64,000 bases of DNA from Streptomyces flavotricini (lineage in GTDB: Bacteria; Actinomycetota; Actinomycetes; Streptomycetales; Streptomycetaceae): NCBI RefSeq assembly GCF_020639365.1, contig NZ_JAINUL010000001.1:7571632-7635631 (forward strand), in the 5' to 3' direction. The notes below the pieces were generated by a model. The model was not told the DNA's origin, did not search any database, and saw only the letters and a program-made list of their open reading frames with translations. Numbering within the stretch: position 1 is the first letter of the stretch; every line of letters starts with the position of its first letter. The translations under genes were made by a program, and so were the position numbers. Shown in pieces: positions 50,639-58,531 of the stretch.

Positions 50639-51472
50639 ATGTCGGACAGCCCCCTCAGGCCCAGCTCGTTGATCAACACGGTCTACGGAGCGTTCCTGCG
50701 CCCCCTCGGCGGCTGGATCTCCATCGCGGACCTGATCACGCTGATGGGCGAGTTGGACGTCGACGGGCCGGCGGTGCGGTCGGCGATCTCGCGGCTCAAG
50801 AAGCGCGGCGTGCTGGAACCGGAGCGCCGGGGTGCCACCGGGTACCGGCTCAGCCCGGCCGTGCACCCCGTCTTCGACGAGGGCGACCGCCGCATCTTCG
50901 CCAGCCTCGAACCCGCCGACCTGGCCGACGGCTGGGCCATGGCGGTGTTCTCCGTACCGGAGTCCGAGCGCTCCCACCGCTACCAGCTGCGCACCCGGCT
51001 GACCTGGCTCGGCTTCGGCAACATCGCGCCGGGTGTGTGGCTGGCCCCCGGGCGGCTGCTCGACGACGCCCGCGCGATGCTCGTACGGCTGGGCCTCAGC
51101 GAGTACGTCCACCTGTTCGCCGCCGACTACGCCGCGTTCAGCGACCTGGCGCAGACGGTGAGCGATTGGTGGGACTTCCCGGCGATCCAGACCCAGTACG
51201 CGGCCTTCACCGACACGTACGCCCCCGTCGCCGCGCGCCTCGCGGCCGAAGGGGAGCCCGACCCGGCCGAGGCCTTCCGCCACTACGTGCCGCTGCTCAC
51301 GCAGTGGCGCCGCCTCCCGTACCTCGACCCCGGCCTGCCGAGCGAACTCCTGCCGGCCGACTGGAACGCGGTGGCGGCCCGCCACCTCTTCCAGCAGCTC
51401 CACGCGGTCCTCCAGACCCCCAGCCTCCACCACGTCCAGGAGATCACTGGTCTGACGGCGGACGCCCCCTAG
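50639..51472 (+). CDS. PaaX-family transcriptional regulator
   Basis: 277 aa. A winged helix-turn-helix N terminus (SSLINTVYGAFLRPLGGWIS, then VRSAISRLKKRGVLEPERRG) is followed by the PaaX central and C-terminal domains (WAMAVFSVPESERSHRYQLR, HVFA-like LHLFAADY region). PaaX proteins are repressors relieved by aryl-CoA esters such as phenylacetyl-CoA. Here salicylyl-CoA or gentisyl-CoA is the likely ligand. It sits directly after the catabolic operon, so it is the leading candidate binder of the P1/P2/P3 motif. The stop codon TAG at 51470-51472 is partly formed by the inverted-repeat element that follows. Confidence 0.88.
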   Translation: MSDSPLRPSSLINTVYGAFLRPLGGWISIADLITLMGELDVDGPAVRSAISRLKKRGVLEPERRGATGYRLSPAVHPVFDEGDRRIFASLEPADLADGWAMAVFSVPESERSHRYQLRTRLTWLGFGNIAPGVWLAPGRLLDDARAMLVRLGLSEYVHLFAADYAAFSDLAQTVSDWWDFPAIQTQYAAFTDTYAPVAARLAAEGEPDPAEAFRHYVPLLTQWRRLPYLDPGLPSELLPADWNAVAARHLFQQLHAVLQTPSLHHVQEITGLTADAP

Positions 51473-51634
51473 TGCCGTATCGTTTTGATCTCGCGCGGCT
51501 CGGGCAGGGTGAAGGTTCCGGGCCGGCCGCCGAAGTACGGCCGCCCGGACAGAGCGACGGCCACGCGCCGCCCGGCACAGCACCGGAACGGCGCGTCACA
51601 TCATCACGGGGCAACCGTTGCCTGATACGGCACT
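51471..51634. mobile_element. 164-bp MITE-like inverted-repeat element
   Basis: AGTGCCGTATC (51471-51481) and GATACGGCACT (51624-51634) are perfect 11-bp terminal inverted repeats, flanked by CTAG on the left and CTGG on the right. The interior has no coding capacity. It fills the space between two stop codons: the PaaX TAG overlaps its first bases and the leftward gene's stop lies 3 bp beyond its right end. A long terminator-like structure is the less likely alternative. Confidence 0.5.
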
Positions 51635-51636
51635 GG

Positions 51637-52449
51637 CTACGCGAGAGCTGCCGTGAGGGGGGAACGGGGCGCGCGCCCCAGGAGCCGGCGCAGGTCACCG
51701 GTGGTGTGGGACAGGAATCCGGCGGCGATGGCGGAGTACGTGCCCACCAGCATCGGCACCTGGAAGGCTTCGGCGCCGGAGGCGGCGATGCCTGCACGGG
51801 CCCCGGCGAGCGTCCCGGGCTCGTACGTGACGTGCGGCCCGTGAGCGCGGGCCAGATCGGCGCCGCCGACGGCCCGTTCGCCGACGAGTTCGTAGACGCG
51901 TCCCGCATGGGCGGGGGCCTCCACCGCCACACGTGCCGCGACGTCGGCCAGATCCGCCCGTGCGACGGCTGCCAGCCGGCCCTCGCCGAGCGGTGCCGTG
52001 ATCCGGCCGTCGGCGGACGGCGCCGCGATGGCGGCGAGCAACTCCGCGTAGAGACCGTTGCGCAGGACCGTCCAGCGCAGGGCGCTCTCCCGGAGCCGGC
52101 GCTCGGTCCAGCGGTGGGGCAGGGCGTAGGGGAGGTGATCGCCGGCGGCGGTCAGGCTCGTGTAGACGACCTGCCCGACACCGGCCTTCTCGGCGGCGTC
52201 GACGGCGGCGCCGTGCCGGGCGATGACGGTGTCGTCCTCGCCGTAGCCCGCGGAGACCAGCAGTAGCACGTCCACGCCCGCGAAGCCCTCGACGAGGGTG
52301 CCGGGGTCGTCGAAGTCGACGCGGCGGACCGGCAGCGAGGCCTCCAGCTGCCGGGGATCGCGCGTTCCGAGGACGGTGTCGCCGCGGCCGGACAGCCGCT
52401 CGGCGATCAGCGAGCCCAGGGCGCCGGTGGCGCCGGTAACCAAGATCAT
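51637..52449 (-). CDS. NmrA-like NAD(P)H-binding protein (atypical SDR)
   Basis: 270 aa. The Rossmann motif MILVTGATGALGSLIAERL at the N terminus and the LVSAGYGEDDTVIARHGAAV and VVYTSLTAAGDHLPYALPHR segments match the quinone-oxidoreductase-like (QorB/NmrA) group; the catalytic Tyr/Lys of classic SDRs is not evident. It probably reduces quinones or senses the redox state of NADP(H). Divergent from an HxlR regulator with an 85-bp gap, a common redox/electrophile-sensing pair. Confidence 0.9.
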   Translation of the reverse strand: MILVTGATGALGSLIAERLSGRGDTVLGTRDPRQLEASLPVRRVDFDDPGTLVEGFAGVDVLLLVSAGYGEDDTVIARHGAAVDAAEKAGVGQVVYTSLTAAGDHLPYALPHRWTERRLRESALRWTVLRNGLYAELLAAIAAPSADGRITAPLGEGRLAAVARADLADVAARVAVEAPAHAGRVYELVGERAVGGADLARAHGPHVTYEPGTLAGARAGIAASGAEAFQVPMLVGTYSAIAAGFLSHTTGDLRRLLGRAPRSPLTAALA

Positions 52450-52464
52450 CAGGGTCTTCCCGTT

Positions 52465-52489
52465 CCGGTAGGTTCTCTTCGGTAACCGG
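52465..52489. promoter_or_regulatory. Candidate HxlR operator between NmrA-like and HxlR genes
   Basis: CCGGT (52465-52469) and ACCGG (52485-52489) are short inverted arms in the divergent gap. Within them GGTAGG and GGTAACC flank a TTCTCTTC tract, the AT-richest part of the gap. HxlR proteins usually bind pairs of such short imperfect sites. Confidence 0.3.
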
Positions 52490-52534
52490 GTTCATCCTGC
52501 GGGTTCGCCCCGAAGGGCGTAAGGAGGCACTTGC

Positions 52535-52948
52535 ATGTCAGCAGGGCACACGGCGGTAACCACCCCACCCGTCGTCAGCTGTGGCGAGGAGCACGAGGAC
52601 TGTGGGATCCGTGACGTGCTCGACCGGATCGGCGACAAGTGGTCGGTCCTGGTCGTCGTCGAACTGGCCCAGGGCATGCGCCGGTTCCGGCAGCTGCAAC
52701 GCGCCGTGCCCGGCATTTCGCAGCGGATGCTCACGCTCACCGTGCGGCGGCTGGAACGCGACGGCCTGATCACCAGGACCGTGCACCCGACGGTGCCCCC
52801 GCAGGTCGAGTACGAACTCACCCCGACGGGCCACAGCCTCACGCATCTGGTGAAGGCCCTCGCCGACTGGTCGGCGCAGCACCGCGATGCCATCGCGCGA
52901 GCCCGCCGGGACTGGGACGCCGCACATCCCGACGCCGGAATCCGCTGA
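52535..52948 (+). CDS. HxlR-family winged-helix regulator
   Basis: 137 aa. The HxlR domain is complete: CGIRDVLDRIGDKWSVLVVV at about 23-42, RRFRQLQRAVPGISQRMLT, and the wing VEYELTPTGHSL. Cys16 and Cys23 precede the DNA-binding domain; family members often sense quinones, aldehydes or disulfide stress via such cysteines. AGGAGGCACTTGC gives a strong ribosome binding site. It probably represses the divergent NAD(P)H-binding protein. Confidence 0.93.
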   Translation: MSAGHTAVTTPPVVSCGEEHEDCGIRDVLDRIGDKWSVLVVVELAQGMRRFRQLQRAVPGISQRMLTLTVRRLERDGLITRTVHPTVPPQVEYELTPTGHSLTHLVKALADWSAQHRDAIARARRDWDAAHPDAGIR

Positions 52949-52982
52949 CCCGGCGGCCGCCCGATCGACAAGACGCCCCCTA

Positions 52983-53150
52983 AGGGCTGTCCCGTAATCC
53001 CCGGCGGGCGCGCGGCGCCAGCTACGGCACCTCGCCGCGTGGTCGGGATCGCCCGAATACGCCCAGTACGAGGACGGCCCTCCGCCCCGCCCTGCGATGC
53101 ACCGCATCTGACGCCGCGCGCTGACCCACCGCGGATTACGGGACAGCCCT
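52983..53150. mobile_element. 168-bp MITE with 18-bp perfect terminal inverted repeats
   Basis: AGGGCTGTCCCGTAATCC (52983-53000) and GGATTACGGGACAGCCCT (53133-53150) are exact inverted repeats. These ends are characteristic of an IS5-like transposon family of Streptomyces and of short derivatives mobilised in trans. No gene is inside. Its right end abuts the truncated IS982 transposase, its left end a single arm (52964-52981) of the inverted repeat seen at 38.5 kb. Confidence 0.88.
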
Positions 53151-53530
53151 CAGACGAGCAAGTCCCATGCTGTTCCAGGCCCAACTGTCCCTTGATCGTG
53201 TTGTTCACCGACTTGATCAGCCGGCGAACGGACTTGAGCAGTCTCGCGCCCTTGCGCATCTTCTCCCGCTTGAACCACGGCCTCAGCAGCTCGATGCCCC
53301 GCATCGCGAGATCGTTCTCGAACTCCTCGGAGGCGAAGCCCTCGTCGGAGATCAGGAGGCGTGCGGGCCTGTCTGTGACCAGGCCGGCCTCGACTCTCCG
53401 AACGTTTCGCTGTCGGCCGGGACATCCCGCACGGCACTGGTGTCGAGTCGACGATCCAGCGGTTGTCGAACCAGAAGTCCGTGTCCACGGCGAGCACCTC
53501 GTGTGTTCCCGAACGCACCGCCAACCTGAC
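53151..53530 (-). pseudogene. Truncated, frameshifted IS982-family transposase
   Basis: Read leftward, DFWFDNRWIVDSTPVPCGMS and RPTAKR in one frame are followed after an internal deletion and frameshift (about 53400) by ARLLISDEGFASEEFENDLA, MRGIELLRPWFKREKMRKGA and KSVNNTIKGQLGLEQHG in another. These are conserved IS982 transposase segments, including the second catalytic Asp region (ISDEGF). The N-terminal 100 or so residues are missing; the C terminus is cut at 53150 by the MITE. Non-functional. Confidence 0.85.
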
Positions 53531-53545
53531 ATGGCTGGGGTGGAC

Positions 53546-53926
53546 TCAATGCCTGACCAGCCACAAGACCCGGTCCCACGACAGCAGGTGGTACACGACC
53601 AGCACACCGGCGAGCACCACGGCGAGAGTGCGGGATCCCGCCGCGTACAGCGCCGCCGCACCGCCGAAGAACACAGCCAGCTCCAGCAGGAACCGCAGCG
53701 GACCAGGTGTCGCAATCACGGTCCCCCCGGACCGGGATGCATCGTCTGGGGTGGCGAAGACCCCCCACAGCACGGCCACGATCAGGGGAACGGCAACCAC
53801 GCAGACATACCGCAGGGAACCAGGCACGACAGCCCATGCCCAGAGCCCGAAGCACACCAGGGCCACCAGCTCCAACACGAACCTCAGACCGAGCGACAAC
53901 GGGTGAAAGCCATACCCGGACGACAT
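53546..53926 (-). CDS. DUF2568 (YrdB-like) membrane protein
   Basis: 126 aa with four predicted helices. The pattern LGLRFVLELVALVCFGLWAW near the N terminus, then VPLIVAVLWGVFATPDDASR and PGPLRFLLELAVFFGGAAAL, identifies the YrdB family. Function unknown. Its AT content is slightly higher than its neighbours' and it lies next to IS debris. Confidence 0.88.
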   Translation of the reverse strand: MSSGYGFHPLSLGLRFVLELVALVCFGLWAWAVVPGSLRYVCVVAVPLIVAVLWGVFATPDDASRSGGTVIATPGPLRFLLELAVFFGGAAALYAAGSRTLAVVLAGVLVVYHLLSWDRVLWLVRH

Positions 53927-54019
53927 ACGCGCAGTTCCCTCCGTCGTAGTCCCTCCAGGATCACAGACCGCCGCACGGGAAGTTCAAGAACCACCGGTTC
54001 AGACATCGGACCTGTTCAT

Positions 54020-54445
54020 CTAGGGGAGCGGTGCGATGGTGTAGGTCGGGATCGAGGGGTCCTTGAAGTCGGGCTTCCACGGAGTCCAGTCCGGTGTCGG
54101 GACGTGCGTCGGCGCCGGCGGGGGGTTGGGGCCGCGGTTCGGGTTCTGCGGGATCCGCGCGGCGCTCGACGGGGGCGGGGACTTCGGGCGGGCGCCGGGG
54201 GTGGCCGTCGGGTCCGGGGTCTCGGCCCGCTCCGCGGAGGCGGAGGGCGTGGCCGTGGGCGTGGCCGTGGGCGACGCCACGGTCGGCGGGGCCGTCGCCG
54301 TCGGGCCGGCGCCCGTAACCGGCGTCGGCGAACCGGACTTCTCCGGTGCCGGGGACGTGCCGCCGGAACAGCCGCCGAGCAGCAGGCCGCCCGCCAGCAG
54401 CGCGGTCACGGACATCGGCACTCTGCCGTAAGGGCTGACGCCCAC
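54020..54445 (-). CDS. Pro/Thr-rich lipoprotein, hypothetical
   Basis: 141 aa. GTG at 54445 has AGGAGG 6 nt upstream and selects a start that adds ten residues before MSVTALL. The signal peptide ends in a lipobox LLLGGC (Cys at about 26). The mature part is a low-complexity Pro/Thr/Ala/Ser stretch to residue 115, then a short motif-poor tail (TPDWTPWKPDFKDPSIPTY). It would be anchored to the outer face of the membrane, the rich stretch acting as a spacer. No function assigned. Confidence 0.75.
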   Translation of the reverse strand: MGVSPYGRVPMSVTALLAGGLLLGGCSGGTSPAPEKSGSPTPVTGAGPTATAPPTVASPTATPTATPSASAERAETPDPTATPGARPKSPPPSSAARIPQNPNRGPNPPPAPTHVPTPDWTPWKPDFKDPSIPTYTIAPLP

Positions 54446-54492
54446 CGGCCACCTCCTGGAACACGATCCGGTCAATGCGCGCAGAGCGTAGC

Positions 54493-55545
54493 TCAGACCT
54501 GCGCGGACGCTCCCGGCAGGATGATCGTGACCCCGCGCCCGGGCGCCGTGCCCATCGCGGCCAGGGCGGCGGGGGCCGCGTCCAGGGCGATCGTCGAGGT
54601 CACCAGCCGGTCGGGACGCAGGGCGCCGGACCGCACCAGCTCCATCATCGGCGGGTACGCGTGCGCGGCCATCCCGTGGCTGCCGAGGACCTCCAACTCC
54701 CAGCCGATCACCCGCTCCATCGGCAGTACGGTTTGCCCCGCCTCCGTCGGCAGCAGCCCCACCTGTACGTGCCGCCCCCGCCGGCGCAGGCCCGCCACCG
54801 AGGCCGCCGCGGTCGCCGGCGAGCCCAGCGCGTCGAGCGAGAGGTGAGCTCCGCCCCCCGTCAGCTCCCGCACGGCCCCGGCGGTACCGCCCGCCCGCGC
54901 GTCCACGCAGTGCGCCGCCCCGAACTCCCGCGCCAGCTCCAGCGCACCCGGCGCCGTGTCCACCGCGACCACCCGCGCCCCGGCCGCCACGGCGACCATC
55001 ACGGCCGACAGCCCCACCCCGCCGCACCCGTGCACGGCGACCCACTCGCCCGGCGCCACCCGCCCCCGTGCGACCACGGCCCGGAACGCCGTCGCGAAAC
55101 GGCAGCCCAACCCGGCGGCCGTCGCGTACGAGAGTTCCTCCGGCACGGCCACGAGATTGACGTCCGCGTGCTCCAGGGCCACGTACCGCGCGAACGACCC
55201 CCAGTGCGTGAACCCGGGCTGCGTCTGCCGCGCGCACACCTGCTGCTCCCCGGCCGCGCAGTCGGCGCAGCTCCCGCAGGCGCACACGAACGGCACGGTG
55301 ACCCGGTCCCCGGCCCGCCAGCGCACCACCGAGGAGCCCACCGCCTCCACCACACCGGCGAGTTCGTGCCCGGGCACGTGCGGCAGCACGATGTCCGGAT
55401 CGTGCCCCATCCACCCGTGCCAGTCGCTGCGGCACAGCCCCGTCGCCTCGACGCGCACCACCACCCCGCCCGGGGACGGGCTCGGATCGGGCACCTCGCG
55501 GACCTCGGCCGGCCGCCCGTACCGCTCGAACACCACCGCGCGCAT
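54493..55545 (-). CDS. Zinc-dependent alcohol dehydrogenase (MDR family)
   Basis: 350 aa. Catalytic zinc ligands are Cys in GLCRSDWHG and His-Glu in VPGHELAG; the structural zinc site is CACGSCADCAAGEQQVC. The NAD(P)-binding motif is AVHGCGGVGLSAVMVA. Oxidises an alcohol or reduces an aldehyde with NAD(P). Transcribed alone; the following lipoprotein is 47 bp away. Substrate not evident. Confidence 0.94.
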   Translation of the reverse strand: MRAVVFERYGRPAEVREVPDPSPSPGGVVVRVEATGLCRSDWHGWMGHDPDIVLPHVPGHELAGVVEAVGSSVVRWRAGDRVTVPFVCACGSCADCAAGEQQVCARQTQPGFTHWGSFARYVALEHADVNLVAVPEELSYATAAGLGCRFATAFRAVVARGRVAPGEWVAVHGCGGVGLSAVMVAVAAGARVVAVDTAPGALELAREFGAAHCVDARAGGTAGAVRELTGGGAHLSLDALGSPATAAASVAGLRRRGRHVQVGLLPTEAGQTVLPMERVIGWELEVLGSHGMAAHAYPPMMELVRSGALRPDRLVTSTIALDAAPAALAAMGTAPGRGVTIILPGASAQV

Positions 55546-55603
55546 GGAAACCGCCCTCCACTCGACCGCCCGCCCGCACGCTACCCCGCGGGGCGGCGCC
55601 GCG

Positions 55604-56458
55604 TCAGGGGGCGCCCGTACCCGCCCGGGCCAGGGCGACGACGCCCACGCAGACCAGAGCCACGCCCAGCAGCTGGGGCAGCACCCACCAGCCCGTCCGC
55701 AGGTGCTCCTCGTACAGGACCACGCCCAGCGCGACGCTGACGCTCGCGTCGCCCAGCGTCAGCGCGGGCTGCGAGGCGACCAGCGGCCCGCCCTGCATGG
55801 CGTGTTCGAGCAGCAGCAGGGCGCAGACGCCCGTCGCACCGAAGGCGTACGTCTGCCACGCGGTCAGGAACCCGACGATGCCGTGCTCGGTCAGCACGAA
55901 CACGGAATGCTTCATCAGGGCGGCCGTGATCGCGTAGCAGACGGCGGTGGCCGCGCCGAGGCAGCCTGCCCGGGCGCGCCCCGGCGGGCGGCGCAGCCCG
56001 GCCACCGCCAAGGCCGCGACGACGGCCGCGCACGCCACGAGGGCCGGGATCCACCGGTCCGACGGCACGTGCGTCCGGTTCCCGGCGGGGGAGGCCGCGG
56101 CCATGGCCACCCCCAGCCCGGCCACGACCCCCGCCACGGCCAGCCACAGGGCCCGCGGCAGCCGCTGCCGCGTCAGCAGCGAGGCGATCAGCAGCGCGAG
56201 CGGCAGCTCCAGCACGAACAGCGGCTGTACGAGGACCAGCGCGCCGGTCGCCAGCGCCGCGGCCTGCCCCACCCCGGCCGCGATCACCGCCAGGATGCCG
56301 GCGACCCACACGGGCCGCCGCAGCAGATCGAGGACCAGCCCGAAGCGGAAGCCCTTGCTCTGGGGCACGGTGAGCGCGGCCCGCCGCTGGAGCACGGTGG
56401 CCAGCGCGTTGCTGAGCGCCGCGAACAGCGCGAAGAAGACCGGCAGTACGACGCCCAT
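55604..56458 (-). CDS. EamA/DMT-superfamily-like membrane transporter
   Basis: 284 aa with nine or ten predicted helices. MGVVLPVFFALFAALSNALA opens the protein, and the internal duplication of a five-helix unit is recognisable (VLVQPLFVLELPLALLIASL compared with TLGDASVSVALGVVLYEEHL). GAGG 8 nt before ATG 56458 selects this start over 56503. It is downstream of the two ATP-grasp genes in the same direction (88-bp gap) and could export their product. The substrate is unknown. Confidence 0.82.
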   Translation of the reverse strand: MGVVLPVFFALFAALSNALATVLQRRAALTVPQSKGFRFGLVLDLLRRPVWVAGILAVIAAGVGQAAALATGALVLVQPLFVLELPLALLIASLLTRQRLPRALWLAVAGVVAGLGVAMAAASPAGNRTHVPSDRWIPALVACAAVVAALAVAGLRRPPGRARAGCLGAATAVCYAITAALMKHSVFVLTEHGIVGFLTAWQTYAFGATGVCALLLLEHAMQGGPLVASQPALTLGDASVSVALGVVLYEEHLRTGWWVLPQLLGVALVCVGVVALARAGTGAP

Positions 56459-56546
56459 CCGCCGATCCTCACGGCGCCCGCGCCGGCTCCGGCCCGCCGA
56501 CACGCCCGGCGGCGCGGATTCCCCCTGTCCGGTCCTCGGAAGAGGA

Positions 56547-57350
56547 TCAGCGGGGAGCCGCGGCCCGGTCCAGGGCGAGGGCCGCCAGGGCCTCGGGGGC
56601 GCCTGCCTGGCCCCGGATCCCGGGGAAGGCGTTGACGTCCACGATGAGCGGGGTGCCGTCGCCGGTGTCGATGAGGTCCACCCCGTAGACGTCGAGCGAG
56701 AACACCTCGCCGGTACGGCGGACCACGTCCGCCCAGCCGGGCGGCAGTTCGGCCGGGGCGAGCGGCCGCGTCGGACCCCGGCCCTCCGGTGCGAGTTCGG
56801 AGCGGCGCAGGGCGGCGAACACCCGGTCGCCGATGGCCCACAGCTTGTGGTCCCAGCCGCTGTTGGGCGCGAACTCCTGCACCACGACCGGCTCCTGCGG
56901 CCAGGCGTCCGCGAGTTCGCGCAGCCGGCCGCCGTCGTCGACCCGGGCGACCAGGTCGTGCCGGCGGCTGTGCCGGCTCTTGACCACCAGGGGCGAGCCG
57001 CCGAGCGGCGCGCCGGCCGCCCAGGCGGCGAGCGAGTCGTACGTACGCGTGCCCGCGAACGGCAGACCGCCGCTCAGGGCCAGTTCCGCCATCCGTGTGC
57101 GGTCCTGGCAGAGCGCGGTCGCCGCCGCCGAGTTCACCACCGGGGCCCCGCGCCGCTCCAGCTCCCGCGCGAGGTCCAGCGCCCGCGGCGTCCGCGCCTT
57201 CAGCAGGTATGCGTCGGCCAGGTCGCCGGGGGCCGCCTCCGCCGCACCCGGATCCAGCGACTCCACCCGGTGCCCGGCGGCCTCGAGCAGCGCCGTCGCG
57301 GCGGCGAGCAGCGGATGGCCGGGCTCCGGAGTGACCAGGCAGATCCTCAC
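56547..57350 (-). CDS. ATP-grasp (RimK-like) protein B
   Basis: 267 aa. An N-terminal alpha/beta pre-ATP-grasp domain (MRICLVTPEPGHPLLAAATA) is followed by ATP-grasp features: LVVKSRHSRRHDLVARV (ATP-contacting Lys), VVVQEFAPNSGWDHKLWAIG and the Mg-binding LIVDVNAFPGIRGQ. Ligases of this family join a carboxylate to an amine via an acylphosphate. GTG at 57350 overlaps the upstream ATP-grasp stop (GTGA). Tandem ATP-grasp genes with different N termini suggest two sequential ligations on one small molecule. Confidence 0.88.
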   Translation of the reverse strand: MRICLVTPEPGHPLLAAATALLEAAGHRVESLDPGAAEAAPGDLADAYLLKARTPRALDLARELERRGAPVVNSAAATALCQDRTRMAELALSGGLPFAGTRTYDSLAAWAAGAPLGGSPLVVKSRHSRRHDLVARVDDGGRLRELADAWPQEPVVVQEFAPNSGWDHKLWAIGDRVFAALRRSELAPEGRGPTRPLAPAELPPGWADVVRRTGEVFSLDVYGVDLIDTGDGTPLIVDVNAFPGIRGQAGAPEALAALALDRAAAPR

Positions 57351-58285
57351 AGGGCGGCCTCGCCGGCCCGCGCGGACGCCGGCGCCACCGAAGCCGGGGC
57401 TCCGGTCGCCTGCGCCGGGATCGGCAGGGGCAGCCCGTGAGCCGGCGGACGGCAGGCCGAAGCCGCCGCCGGGCTGCCCGCACGGGCCAGTCCCAGCACG
57501 GCCCGCCCCACCCGGGCCGCCGCGTCCGGGACCTGACGGAAGCTCGGGAAGTCGTTCACGTCCACCACCACCGGCCCCTCCGGCCCCAGCAGCACGTCCA
57601 CCCCGTACAGGTCGAGCCCGTACACGGCCCCCACCTGCGCGGCGATCGCGGCCACCTCGGCCGACAGCGGCACGCGCCGCTCCCGCACCGCGGGATCCGG
57701 GTGCAGGGGCGAGCAGCGCTCGGTGGCGAAGAGCTCCCCGCCGACCGCGTACACCTTGATGTCGGTGCCCGAATTGGCCACGTACGGCTGGGCGATGAGC
57801 ATGTGCTCACCGGCCAGCTCCGGGAGCAGCGCTTCGAGCTCCCCGGGCGCGGACACCAGGTGCACGCCCCGCCCGGAGCTGCCGTCCGCGGGCTTCACGA
57901 CGAGCGGGTACTCCGCCGCCGGTATCTCCCGCAGGAGTTCCGGGCGCGCCACGGCGTACGTCGCGGGCATCGGGAGCCCCCGGGTCCGGCCGATGGCGGC
58001 GGCCAGCGCCTTGTCCCGTACGCCCCGGATCGAGCGGGCGTCGTTGACGGTGGTCATGCCGGCCGCGGCCGCGGCTTCGAGCAGGGTCAGCCCGGGCCCG
58101 CCGGACACGGTCTTGAGCACCCAGGCGTCGTGCGCGCCCGAGGCGACCACCTCTCCCATGCGCAGCAGCGAGCCGCCCGGCCGCACCACGTCCACCTGGT
58201 GTCCCCATGCGGTCAGCTGCCGGATCACCTCGTTCGGCATGCCGTCGTGGCGGTAGTGCTCCTCCACCAGGAAGCAGAGCCTCAT
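57347..58285 (-). CDS. ATP-grasp (RimK-like) protein A
   Basis: 312 aa. MRLCFLVEEHYRHDGMPNEV begins a pre-ATP-grasp domain. LVVKPADGSSGRGVHLV is the ATP-binding glycine-rich loop, LIAQPYVANSGTDIKVYAVG the central strand, and VVVDVNDFPSFRQVPDAA the Mg-binding Asp/Asn. After about residue 275 it has a Pro/Ala-rich tail that is not part of the fold. First gene of an ATP-grasp-ATP-grasp-DMT run. The GTGA overlap with protein B implies equimolar synthesis. A 12-bp palindrome lies 49-60 bp upstream. Confidence 0.88.
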   Translation of the reverse strand: MRLCFLVEEHYRHDGMPNEVIRQLTAWGHQVDVVRPGGSLLRMGEVVASGAHDAWVLKTVSGGPGLTLLEAAAAAGMTTVNDARSIRGVRDKALAAAIGRTRGLPMPATYAVARPELLREIPAAEYPLVVKPADGSSGRGVHLVSAPGELEALLPELAGEHMLIAQPYVANSGTDIKVYAVGGELFATERCSPLHPDPAVRERRVPLSAEVAAIAAQVGAVYGLDLYGVDVLLGPEGPVVVDVNDFPSFRQVPDAAARVGRAVLGLARAGSPAAASACRPPAHGLPLPIPAQATGAPASVAPASARAGEAAL

Positions 58286-58333
58286 CGACCTTCCCCATAT
58301 TCCCCGGACGTCCGCCGATCCCGTCCGGCGAGT

Positions 58334-58345
58334 TGTGACGTCACA
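58334..58345. promoter_or_regulatory. Perfect palindrome TGTGACGTCACA before the ATP-grasp operon
   Basis: TGTGACGTCACA is a 12-bp perfect palindrome, 49 bp upstream of the first ATP-grasp start. It carries GTGAC/GTCAC halves like those of CRP- and GntR-type sites, with shorter spacing than CRP consensus. Good operator candidate; binder unknown. Confidence 0.45.
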
Positions 58346-58531
58346 GGATGTCATGGAGCGCAATGTGATGATCGGTCCGGTTGGGGAGCGGTTCGCCGAG
58401 CGCGCCGGCCCGAAGACGACGGGGAGCCCGGGCGGGCCGTCCTCACGGCCGCCCGGGCTCCGTTCCGCGACGCCGGGGGCGCGCGTCACCGCGGGGGAAC
58501 CCCGCGGCGGTCACACCGCGGGCCCCGGTGG

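Noticed and set aside
53039..54847. Long rightward open frame over IS982 remnant, DUF2568 and lipoprotein
   Set aside because: It is an antisense frame to several well-supported leftward features and contains no recognisable domain.
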